DNA from: a virus
Length of the DNA: 24,927 bases
Virus record (IMG/VR): IMGVR_UViG_3300008107_001196
Coordinates: 1 to 24,927 of that record
Direction: 5' to 3' (one strand)
Below the pieces are notes generated by a model, which saw only the letters and a list, made by a program, of their open reading frames with translations, ran no database searches and was not told the DNA's origin. Positions 12,635 through 20,600 of this stretch are shown here, in pieces. How positions within the stretch are numbered: the first letter of the stretch is position 1; the number at the start of each line of letters is the position of its first letter. The position numbers were made by a program, and so were the translations under genes.

Positions 12635-12992
12635 AGACACAACTATATGTCTTGATGGTGAGGAGTTTAGGGTTGTTCTTAAGATGTCTAATGCTGAAGA
12701 GTACTATCATTCAGCATATAATGTACATACAGAACAACTTATAAGTTTAAGGAAACAGGTTAGATTACTAGAAGAAGTTTTAGAGCTTAGTGATCTTCAG
12801 GCTGAGATAGTTGAGGCTATCAGGGTAGGTGATACCGGTGCAATAGAGGCAGCTAAACAAAAGTATGAGGACCATAAAAAACTCTTTAATAAAATTTCTA
12901 GGAAACTAGGTTTCTGGAAAACCGTTGCTATCATTGAGTCCGGGATAATTGTAGGTCTTACCACCACTGTTCTTATTCTAGCATACCTGTAA
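12504..12992 (+). CDS. Putative second spanin-type protein, nested start, C-terminal anchor
   Basis: The open frame reaches back to 12459, but ATG at 12504 gives a clean signal peptide (MKTMRLLLTLFLLLSVTSRVLS, cut before Gln). The mature part holds a central coiled coil (about residues 60-110) and one C-terminal transmembrane helix (TVAIIESGIIVGLTTTVLILAYL) at the very end. The first 131 bases overlap the upstream spanin-like gene in another frame, as in Rz/Rz1 pairs. No lipobox Cys is present, so this is not a standard outer-membrane lipoprotein. It may be a variant spanin or a membrane-tethered periplasmic partner of the endolysin. Product 162 residues. Confidence 0.55.
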   Translation: MKTMRLLLTLFLLLSVTSRVLSQTKSLQNGSSGKIQGTTIYLNKDTTICLDGEEFRVVLKMSNAEEYYHSAYNVHTEQLISLRKQVRLLEEVLELSDLQAEIVEAIRVGDTGAIEAAKQKYEDHKKLFNKISRKLGFWKTVAIIESGIIVGLTTTVLILAYL

Positions 12993-13058
12993 TTTTATTT
13001 TGTAGGCACTAGTTTTAGTACTATATTATATTATATATTTATTTGTACTTAAAGAATT

Positions 13059-13424
13059 ATGGAATCAGCTACAGTTTTGTTTGAAACTAGAGATGTGGTT
13101 ACAATAGTAGCAGGGGTAGCATCTCTCTCTGGCCTATACTATACCCTTAAACGTGCTGTTGATAAGCTATCAACAAACTTTACTAACATGCAGGAACACC
13201 ACTCTAGAGATATGTCTACATTAAATGAATCTTTAAAAGAAACTAAAGAAGACTTTAGTAAAAAAGAACAGAACATTTATGCTAGAATAAACGAAATTAG
13301 GGAGGAGCAAAAGTCTGCTAATGAAAGAATAGATGTTAAAATTGATGCTATATCTTCCCACATTACTGCAATGAACGCTGCTCTTGCAGAACTTACAGGA
13401 TATATTAAAGCTAAAAAGCAATGA
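13059..13424 (+). CDS. N-terminally anchored coiled-coil protein, possible lysis accessory
   Basis: This 121-residue protein has one weakly hydrophobic N-terminal helix (VVTIVAGVASLSGLYYTL, about 13-30) and then a long coiled coil (32-110) full of Lys, Glu, Asn and Ile in heptad-like spacing. This layout resembles small phage membrane proteins near lysis genes, of the hemolysin XhlA or holin-accessory type. The homology is not certain. It is the last gene before the terminator at 13486-13516, so it closes the tail/lysis transcript. Confidence 0.55.
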   Translation: MESATVLFETRDVVTIVAGVASLSGLYYTLKRAVDKLSTNFTNMQEHHSRDMSTLNESLKETKEDFSKKEQNIYARINEIREEQKSANERIDVKIDAISSHITAMNAALAELTGYIKAKKQ

Positions 13425-13485
13425 TGATTTGGTGTTTTGTTTGATGTTATGTTATGATTGTGTGTTAGTTATGTTTTACGTGAAA

Positions 13486-13516
13486 GCCCTCAGAAAAGTC
13501 TGGGGGTTTTTATTTA
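13486..13516 (+). terminator. Intrinsic terminator ending the lysis block
   Basis: CCCTCAG (13487-13493) pairs with CTGGGGG (13500-13506), with one T-G wobble, around a 6-base loop; TTTTTATTT follows. It lies 62 bases after the last lysis gene and just before a new promoter. Confidence 0.85.
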
Positions 13517-13520
13517 ACTT

Positions 13521-13551
13521 TTGGAAGTTTAAACTTTTATATATATATTTG
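13521..13551 (+). promoter_or_regulatory. Bacteroidota-type promoter before the packaging block
   Basis: TTG at 13521-13523 and TATATTTG at 13544-13551 are separated by 20 bases and match the -33 TTG / -7 TAnnTTTG layout of Bacteroidota promoters. A transcript would begin around 13557, about 27 bases before the ATG at 13584. A terminator lies immediately upstream. Confidence 0.6.
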
Positions 13552-13583
13552 CTTGTATAAATTAAAACATAAACAACACGACA

Positions 13584-13856
13584 ATGATTGAAAATGCAGA
13601 ATTTACAGAGGAGCGTGAGCTAACTCCAGAAGAAATCAAGGCTAAAACAGAAGAGATGCTAAACTTTTATAAAGAGCAGATTGACTTTATGAAGGTGCAA
13701 CTTGAGTTTGAGTCATTATCAGCTGACATTGAAGAAAACAGACTTAAGCGTATGGTAGCAATGATCAGACAAGCTCAACTAAACACTCCTCCATCTAATG
13801 AGGAAGCTGAGGGTCCTACAGAAGAGAGACCTAAAAAAAATCTCAAGAAAGTGTAA
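13584..13856 (+). CDS. Small coiled-coil protein, hypothetical
   Basis: This 90-residue, strongly charged, helical protein has a Glu-rich N-terminus, then a continuous helix from about 17 to 68 (KTEEMLNFYKEQIDFMKVQL...). Its Pro/Glu-rich tail ends in basic KKNLKKV. It is the first gene after the promoter at 13521-13551 and precedes DNA-related and packaging genes in the same direction. A role as assembly or DNA-bound cofactor cannot be assigned from the sequence. Confidence 0.6.
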   Translation: MIENAEFTEERELTPEEIKAKTEEMLNFYKEQIDFMKVQLEFESLSADIEENRLKRMVAMIRQAQLNTPPSNEEAEGPTEERPKKNLKKV

Positions 13857-13874
13857 TGCTATAATAAACCAACA

Positions 13875-14246
13875 ATGGCTATTGTAAATCAAGTTCAGAA
13901 ACGTATACGAATGGAGATTTGGGATATTACCAAGTTTCAGATATCTGTACATTGTAATTTAAACGATATACCTGTTTCTACCCTTGATCTAAATTGCTTA
14001 ACCCTTTTAGCATTATCTGGTGAGAGAGAACTTACAGAGTTTTGCAAGACTGCTGCCAGTAAAGAAATTTTCGGCAGCAGTCAATCTGTAAGAAATGCTG
14101 TAACCAAAGCAGAAAAAAGAGATCTTATTTTAAAAGAAGGGTCTAGCAAAAAAAAGATTAGAATCAATCCTAGTTTGAAAATACAAACTGAGGGGAATAT
14201 CCTTTTAGATTATAAAATTGTAAGAATTGAATCCAAAGAAATCTAA
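13875..14246 (+). CDS. Winged-helix-like hypothetical protein
   Basis: In this 123-residue protein, residues about 35-95 form a helix-rich region, LNCLTLLALSGERELTEFCKTAA ... SSQSVRNAVTKAEKRDLILKEG. It then turns into a beta wing (KKKIRINPSLKI), the order seen in winged helix-turn-helix proteins. Its leader AATAAACCAACAA is identical to that of the scaffold-like gene at 23671. Its end overlaps the next start by 20 bases. A DNA-binding or structural role in packaging is plausible. Confidence 0.6.
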   Translation: MAIVNQVQKRIRMEIWDITKFQISVHCNLNDIPVSTLDLNCLTLLALSGERELTEFCKTAASKEIFGSSQSVRNAVTKAEKRDLILKEGSSKKKIRINPSLKIQTEGNILLDYKIVRIESKEI

Positions 14247-14619
14247 AGTTATATTGAAAGATTTGTACTCTGAATTGGATTTGGAGGAATCTTTAGTAAA
14301 TGATGTTATTGACTTCTACTGGGGAAATGTCAGAAAATCCATAACATCCGTATCATACTGTAGAATAAACATAGAAAATATTGGAGTTTTTCAGGTTAGA
14401 AAGAAAACATTATTGAGTGCTATTCAGAAGTATGAGGCATTGATAAATAAGTTTAATAAACCAAATTTTTCTAATTACCCTAGATATCAGGCACTATCTG
14501 ATAGACTTGTTGTTCTAGAAAACACAAAAAAGGAATTAGAGGAAGAAGATGTGAGACGTAAAAAAATCAAAAGTGAAAAATATGGAAACACTACTGGAGG
14601 TTTGGAAGAAAAAGGGTAA
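14227..14619 (+). CDS. HU/IHF-like protein, putative
   Basis: The longest frame starts at TTG 14227, 20 bases inside the preceding gene, and gives 130 residues. A later TTG at 14254 is an alternative; no ATG is available before the domain. Residues about 10-65 resemble the HU/IHF fold: two helices (LYSELDLEESLVNDVIDFYWGNVRKSI), then strands SYCRINIENIGVFQVRKKTLL, echoing the V-x-I-x-G-x-G-x-F-x-V-R segment. A long charged helix follows, in place of the usual beta arm. IHF-like genes are known among the core genes of crAss-like phages, near packaging genes. The match is partial. Confidence 0.5.
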   Translation: MNPKKSKVILKDLYSELDLEESLVNDVIDFYWGNVRKSITSVSYCRINIENIGVFQVRKKTLLSAIQKYEALINKFNKPNFSNYPRYQALSDRLVVLENTKKELEEEDVRRKKIKSEKYGNTTGGLEEKG

Positions 14620-14899
14620 AATACTTGAGGGTATTAAAAACTCTATATTTAAGACAGAACATGTTGAAGAGATTGCGGAAAAAAGGAATCAAATATGTCA
14701 AAGTTGTGATGATATTGACAGAGGGGGTGACAAATGTTTTGCTCCCGGAACTCAACCCTGCTGTGGCGTATGCGGTTGTTCATTGCAGTTTTTACAAAGG
14801 TCTTTATCATCTGAATGTGAAGCAGGTAAATGGAAGGCTGTTCTTACTGAAAAAGAAGAACAAAAACTTAATAAAAAACTTGAAGAAAATGCCGGTTAA
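14582..14899 (+). CDS. Cysteine-rich zinc-ribbon-like protein
   Basis: I chose ATG at 14582 over GTG at 14573, giving 105 residues. A dense set of cysteines (ICQSCDDIDRGG..., KCFAPGTQPCCGVCGCSL, SECEAGKW) includes CxxC and CCxxCxC patterns and suggests one or two zinc sites. The N- and C-terminal parts are Lys/Glu-rich helices. It overlaps the preceding gene by 38 bases and the next by 11 bases. The 348-residue open frame that begins at 14625 in another frame is an artefact over this gene. Confidence 0.6.
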   Translation: METLLEVWKKKGKILEGIKNSIFKTEHVEEIAEKRNQICQSCDDIDRGGDKCFAPGTQPCCGVCGCSLQFLQRSLSSECEAGKWKAVLTEKEEQKLNKKLEENAG

Positions 14900-15671
14900 A
14901 TTTTTACCCACCGAACATAAATATGTAAGCATCGACCCATCTGAAAACATTCAATGGACCAGTGTTACTAGTGTTATCTCTAAGTTTAAGGAATACTTTG
15001 ATGCTGATGCTATAGCTGAGAAGTCCTCTAAAAATAAAAAGAGTAAATGGTATGGTATGTCTCCAGAAACTATCAAAGAAGCCTGGAAGAATGAGTCAGA
15101 CCGAGCTATCAATCTAGGAACCTGGTACCATAATCAAAGAGAATCTGATATACTTGGTTGTGATACTATTAGCAGAGATGGACAGGACCTTAAAATTTTT
15201 AAGTCTCTTGAGACAAATGGAATTAAAACAGCTCCTGATCAAAAGTTAAATTATTTAAAATCAGCCGGTATCTGTGGACAGTCAGATAGGGTAGAGGTAT
15301 TAAACAGTAAGGTAGACGTGTATGATTATAAAACAAACAAAGAGATTAAATTAGAATCATACAAAAACTGGGAGGGTATCTCTAAAAAGATGTTCTATCC
15401 TTTATCTCATCTTGATGATTGTAACTATAATCACTATGCTCTTCAGCTTAGTTTGTACATGTATATAATCATTAAACATAATCCTAAGCTCAAACCGGGT
15501 AAACTTATTCTAGACCATGTCATTTTTGAAGATGATGGGGTTGATAAAGAAGGAAAGAAAATTCACAGGCTTGACCTTGAGGGATATCCAATTATTAAAA
15601 ATGTTGAACGTTATGAGCTACCTTATCTAAAAGAAGAAGTCATTGCTATTATTAATCATATGTCACTATGA
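14889..15671 (+). CDS. PD-(D/E)XK nuclease, RecB/Cas4-like
   Basis: The chosen start is ATG at 14889 (260 residues); the open frame extends to 14625 but that part overlaps the Cys-rich gene. The core motifs of RecB-family nucleases appear in order: G77-T-W-Y-H81 (GxxxH), D133 in GQSDRVEV, D146-Y-K148 in VYDYKTNK, and Q186 with Y190 in ALQLSLY (QxxxY). This is a complete catalytic set, so an active Mg-dependent DNA exo- or endonuclease is expected. In this position it may process replicated DNA before packaging or act in recombination. Its stop overlaps the next start (ATGA). Confidence 0.75.
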   Translation: MPVKFLPTEHKYVSIDPSENIQWTSVTSVISKFKEYFDADAIAEKSSKNKKSKWYGMSPETIKEAWKNESDRAINLGTWYHNQRESDILGCDTISRDGQDLKIFKSLETNGIKTAPDQKLNYLKSAGICGQSDRVEVLNSKVDVYDYKTNKEIKLESYKNWEGISKKMFYPLSHLDDCNYNHYALQLSLYMYIIIKHNPKLKPGKLILDHVIFEDDGVDKEGKKIHRLDLEGYPIIKNVERYELPYLKEEVIAIINHMSL

Positions 15672-15862
15672 TGCTTCAACTTGACCCCATGATACCTATT
15701 AAAAGAGTATCAGATGACATGGAGGGTTACGCTTTCTTGGTTATAGACTATAGTCAGGAACATGACTTATTGTTCACCTGTGCTATGGATGATGGAGAAA
15801 TATGGACATTGAATAATAAAGAATTAAGATTTTGTAAGAACATAAGCCTAGAAAGAAAATAA
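15668..15862 (+). CDS. Hypothetical 64-aa protein, SH3-like pattern
   Basis: This 64-residue protein begins at an ATG overlapping the nuclease gene's stop and ends in TAATG, overlapping the next start. Alternating strands (IKRVSDDM, YAFLVIDYS, LLFTCAMDD, EIWTLNNKEL) suggest a small five-strand barrel of the SH3 type. No family is recognised. Confidence 0.55.
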   Translation: MMLQLDPMIPIKRVSDDMEGYAFLVIDYSQEHDLLFTCAMDDGEIWTLNNKELRFCKNISLERK

Positions 15863-16491
15863 TGCTAAACATCAACATCCCATCTTTTAAATGTCTTGTA
15901 AGATTATCACATCTTACAAAAAATGATAAGGACAGTAATATTTTTCATCAAGCTTATGCCTTTGGTGTACAGTCTGTTGTTAGTAAAATACTTACATTCC
16001 ACATAATGACTGATTATGGAATGCTTAGATCAAGAGTACCATTATCTGAAATATTTATTAAAGAACCAGAAAATGATATTCCTTATTACTATAAACAACT
16101 CTGGGATTGCTTTTCAGAAAATGTAGTTGTTACAAAGTTTGAATACTTACATGAAAAAAGATGTCAGGTTGTTCTAAGAGATAACAATAAAGTCTGGGCC
16201 ACTTACTTAATGACTGTTGATTGGTTTAATAATCCTTATTCAGATGAACCTTCTGATTATAAATGTGGGCACATTCTTGTAGCTGATGATGGATATCTTC
16301 TTTGTCAACCTAATAATAGAATATATTGGAAAGATTCTAATTGGGTTACTAAAGATTTTCCATTAGATCCTAAAGAAATAAAAGTAGATAAAAAAATGTT
16401 TTCTGTTGAAACAGTTGCTGATAGATGGATAGCTGAAGATACAGATAATTATTATTATAACATAAACAAAGATGATAGTAAAACTATTTGA
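15862..16491 (+). CDS. Conserved hypothetical protein, 209 aa
   Basis: This protein is beta-rich and aromatic-rich. The C-terminal half carries ILVADDGYLLCQPNNRIYWKDSNWV, a type of segment I have seen in uncharacterised phage proteins, and a Tyr-rich acidic tail. There are no catalytic motifs or membrane segments. It is coupled to the preceding gene by TAATG and overlaps the next by 20 bases, as part of the packaging-block operon. Function unknown. Confidence 0.6.
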   Translation: MLNINIPSFKCLVRLSHLTKNDKDSNIFHQAYAFGVQSVVSKILTFHIMTDYGMLRSRVPLSEIFIKEPENDIPYYYKQLWDCFSENVVVTKFEYLHEKRCQVVLRDNNKVWATYLMTVDWFNNPYSDEPSDYKCGHILVADDGYLLCQPNNRIYWKDSNWVTKDFPLDPKEIKVDKKMFSVETVADRWIAEDTDNYYYNINKDDSKTI

Positions 16492-16990
16492 CATATCTAA
16501 TGGCATTGTAGTTCCAACAGAACATTGCTATACTCTGACCACTTTAAAAAAGATAATGGACTCTCACCCAGATGATTATCTTAAAATCTATCAGTATCTG
16601 TTTTATATGACATGCCCTAATCCAGATATTAATCCTTTTTTTAATGTTGCAGAAATAGATAAAGAAGAAATTATACTACATGAAATAGATGCTGATTTCT
16701 CAACTGATGATTCTGATATCATAGCTGCTCTTAAGTTTTGTTCAAACATGTATGAAACACCTACCTCTAGAGCATATAAAGGAATCAAACAAATGCTGGA
16801 TAAATTAGGTACTTATATGGAAACCACTCTTATAACAGATGGTAGAGATGGAAACATTACAGCACTAGTAAATGCTGCTGCAAAATATCAACAGATTAGA
16901 GAGAGCTATAAAGGTGCCTATAAAGATCTTCAGGATGAACAAAAAAGTCAAGTACGCGGTGGGCAAGGATTAGCTTATGATCAAAATTGA
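16472..16990 (+). CDS. Conserved hypothetical protein, 172 aa
   Basis: This is a mostly helical acidic protein. Recognisable stretches are LTTLKKIMDSHPDDYLKIYQYLFYMTCP (23-50) and a C-terminal helical pair (KQMLDKLGTYMETTL ... ALVNAAAKYQQIRESYKGAYKDLQDEQ). It ends in the Gly-rich segment GGQGLAYDQN. It lies immediately upstream of the PhoH-like and TerL genes. An accessory role in packaging is possible only by position. Confidence 0.6.
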   Translation: MIVKLFDISNGIVVPTEHCYTLTTLKKIMDSHPDDYLKIYQYLFYMTCPNPDINPFFNVAEIDKEEIILHEIDADFSTDDSDIIAALKFCSNMYETPTSRAYKGIKQMLDKLGTYMETTLITDGRDGNITALVNAAAKYQQIRESYKGAYKDLQDEQKSQVRGGQGLAYDQN

Positions 16991-17035
16991 TAAAAAGAAG
17001 TTTTAAAAATATAAGATATTATTTATCTTTATATC

Positions 17036-17698
17036 ATGAGCAAATCAAACATTGAAAAAACTGCACCTAAAGGGGCTGTGAACTTCTCGATCACACTATC
17101 AGAAGAACAGAAAAAAGCCAAAGAGTTAATCATTACTAAGCCATATAATTTTGTTATAGGTAATGCTGGTTGTGGAAAAACTCTTGTTGCTGTACAAATA
17201 GCTTTGGATATGTACTTTAAAAGGCAAGTAAATAAGATTATCATTACTAGACCTACTATTTCTACAGAAGACAATGGTTTCTTACCGGGATCTGAAAAAG
17301 AAAAGATGGAACCTTGGTTAGTACCAATTAAATCTAACATGAGAAAAGTATACAATAAACCTGATGTTCTAACTAAAATGGAAGAAGAAGGTTCTATTGA
17401 GCTTGTTTCTCTTAGTCATTTCAGAGGTAGAACCTTTGAAAATGCCATATGTATTGTAGATGAGTTTCAGAATTTGACAAAAGCTCAACTACAAATGTGT
17501 GTAGGAAGACTTGGCAAAGGGTCAATTATGATCTTTACCGGTGACCTTCACCAAATAGATTTAAAGTATAAAAATGATTCTGCTATCCATGAGATTTCTA
17601 AAGTTGAAAAATCTTCTTTTGTAAATAAAATCTTTCTTACTGAAAATCATAGACATGAAGCTCTGACAGAAATACTTAGATTATTGAATGAATACTGA
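17036..17698 (+). CDS. PhoH-like ATPase
   Basis: This 220-residue protein has the complete PhoH layout: Walker A GNAGCGKT (42-49), TRP (71-73), GFLPG (81-85), a run ending in RGRTF (130-134), Walker B VDEFQN (141-146) and TGD (168-170). PhoH-family proteins are ATPases related to superfamily 1 helicases, and many phages carry one without a settled role. Here it overlaps the terminase gene by 11 bases, so its product is made together with the packaging motor. A TATCTTTA box (17024-17031) lies 4 bases before the ATG. Confidence 0.85.
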   Translation: MSKSNIEKTAPKGAVNFSITLSEEQKKAKELIITKPYNFVIGNAGCGKTLVAVQIALDMYFKRQVNKIIITRPTISTEDNGFLPGSEKEKMEPWLVPIKSNMRKVYNKPDVLTKMEEEGSIELVSLSHFRGRTFENAICIVDEFQNLTKAQLQMCVGRLGKGSIMIFTGDLHQIDLKYKNDSAIHEISKVEKSSFVNKIFLTENHRHEALTEILRLLNEY

Positions 17699-20600
17699 AA
17701 TCTATCAACATATTCCCACCTATGAAAATGGAGAATGGAGTTATACGGACTTTGAAAGCAGAAAAGACTTTTATGAGTTCTGTAAATCTATTTTCAAAGA
17801 ACCTGGGAGATATGAATTTGATGAAGTATCTGAGAAATTTAATGAACAGGCTAAACTCTTTGACAAGAATGGACTTTACTGTATAGCACCATCAGGTACT
17901 AAAGATTTCATAAAGTTCTGGGATACAGAAAAAGAGAAATGTAGGAAAGGTGTTATATACAAATCAAATGATAAAACCTGGTATATATCCAGGGATTATT
18001 ATATGTGGCTAAATTTCCTTCCTATTTTCAACAAAGAAATACAAAAGTACGGCTTTGCTGATGTAAGGGATGCACAGTATCATATGGCTCTGTATGAAAT
18101 CTTAGCAGAGCTTGACTATAAACACTGTGCTATTTTAAAGAAACGTCAGATTGCTAGCTCATACTTTCATTGTGGAAAGCTTATAAACCAGATATGGTTT
18201 GAGGAAGGGGTTACCCTAAAGATGGGAGCTAGTCTCAAAGACTATATCAATGAGAAGGGTAGCTGGAAATTCCTTAATGAATATGAGTCATTTCTAAACA
18301 AACATACTGCTTGGTATAGACCTATGAATCCAGACAAAGCAATGTTCTGGCAACAAAAGATTGAGATTGTAAATTTTGTAGGTGGTCAAAAAAGAAAAAG
18401 TGAATTAGGTCTCAAGGGTGTGATCCAGGCTATGTCATTTGAGAAAAGTCCTACTACCGGTGTCGGTGGTCCTACTAAATACTTCTTCCATGAGGAGGCT
18501 GGTATTGCCCCTAAGATGAATCAGACCTATGAGTACCTAAGACCGGCACTTAGATCAGGTATGATTACTACAGGTACATTCATAGCAGCAGGTTCTGTGG
18601 GTGATCTCAGTCAATGTGATCCTTTAAAAAAGCTGATCATGCACCCTGAAGACAATGATATATATGCAGTGTTTTCAGATCTTATAGATGATAAAGGTAC
18701 AATTGGAACAACCGGTTTATTCATTCCTGAGCAGTGGTCTATGCCACCCTATGTAGATAAGTATGGTAATTCTAAAGTAGAAGAAGCTTTGGAAGCACTA
18801 GATATACAATTTGCTGATTGGAAGCAGAAACTAGACCCCCAGGAATATCAACTCCGTATATCACAGCATCCTCGTAATGTAAAGGAAGCATTTGATTTTA
18901 GAAGTGTCTCTCTTTTTCCAGGACATCTTATATCAGCTCAAAATCAAAGGATAGAAGAGAAAGAATATCCATATGAGTTCCTTGATATTTACAGGAATGC
19001 TAAAGGAGAAGTTGCTGTAGAGACAACTAACAAGCTTCCTATCATTGAATTCCCCATATCAAAAAATACAGAGGATAAAACAGGTGTTTTGGTTGTATGG
19101 GAAAGACCTGATAAAAATGCAGAGTTTCTTACCTATTATGCATCTGTTGACCCTGTTGGAGAAGGTAAGGCTGAACATGTTGATAATATGTTATATACAC
19201 CAGAAGGTAGAAAAAGAATAGGCGATATTAAAATTGGAGATAAGGTTATAGGATCTGATGGAGGAGCTATTAATGTAATAGGTGTTTATCCACAAGGAAT
19301 TAAAAAAATGTGTAGTATAACATTCAGTGATGGACATAGTATTAAAGTATGTGAAGATCACTTATGGGATGTAAAACTAAATGGTGGAACAAAAGGATAT
19401 ATTACACTTTCTGTAAAAGATTTACTAGACAATACTAAAACAATTACTTATAATGGAACAGGTAGAAATAGTAAAAAAGAATATATAGTTTCCCCTTATT
19501 ATAAAGATAAGCAAAATAGAAATAAATGGTCAATACCAATAGTTAAACCTATTGGTTTTGATTCTGGTAAAAGATTACCTATCAATCCCTATTTATTAGG
19601 TTTGCTATTAGGTGATGGTGGCTTATCACAAAAGTCTATTAGATTTAGTACAGTTGATACAGAGTTAATTAATTCTATTGAGCATATTTTAGAAGATGAC
19701 TTATTAATAAAAAAGGTTAAAAATTCAAATTGTGATTACTCAATTGTTACAAAAGTTGGTTTAAGAAATTCATTAACTAAAAGATTAAAAGAATTAGGTT
19801 TAAAAGGTAAAAGATCTGAAGATAAATTTATACCTCAAGAATACATGTATGCAATGGGGTCTAGTAGATTATCTTTATTACAAGGGTTAATGGATACAGA
19901 TGGTTCTTATTCAAATCATGGAGCAGAATTTTATTCATCATCAAAAAGATTAGCTTATCAAGTTGTTGAATTAGTTCAATCATTAGGGGGAATAGCAAAA
20001 ATAAGATGTAAAAAAACAACTCATTTAGATTCTTATATTGTAAGAGTCTTATTACCTGAATATCTTAATCCTTTTATATTAACAAGAAAAAGAAAAATTT
20101 ATAGACCATCAAAAGTATTTAGTAGATATATAACAAACATAGAATACGTAGATGATGCAGAAGCTGTATGTATATCAGTTGATGCACCTGATAATCTTTA
20201 TGTTACTGAACATGCTTTAGTTACACATAATACAACAACATCAGAATCTCTATGTTCTATATATGTATATAAAACAGCAGTAGAGGTAACTAAAAATAAT
20301 GGTTCTGAGATTGAGACTTATGTAGAATCTGATAAAATAGTAGCTGCCTGGTGTGGTAGATTTGATGATATCAATAAAACTCATGAGAGATTAGAGATGA
20401 TAATTGAATGGTATAATGCCTGGACTATTGTGGAAAACAACATTAGCCAGTTCATTAACTATATGATTTACAGAAAGAAACAAAAGTATCTAGTACCTAG
20501 ATCTCAGATTCTTTTCCTTAAAGATATTGGGGCTAATGCCAATGTATATCAAGACTATGGGTGGAGAAACACCGGTACTTTGTTTAAGAGTCATATGCTA

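Noticed and set aside
13023-13050. Promoter before the gene at 13059
   Set aside because: The region has TATATTTATTTG but not a proper TAnnTTTG box, and the gene can be read through from upstream.
14625-14888. Upstream extension of the nuclease gene to a 348-residue protein
   Set aside because: This part lies over the Cys-rich gene in another frame, and the nuclease motif set and the ATG at 14889 give a normal-length protein with an 11-base overlap.
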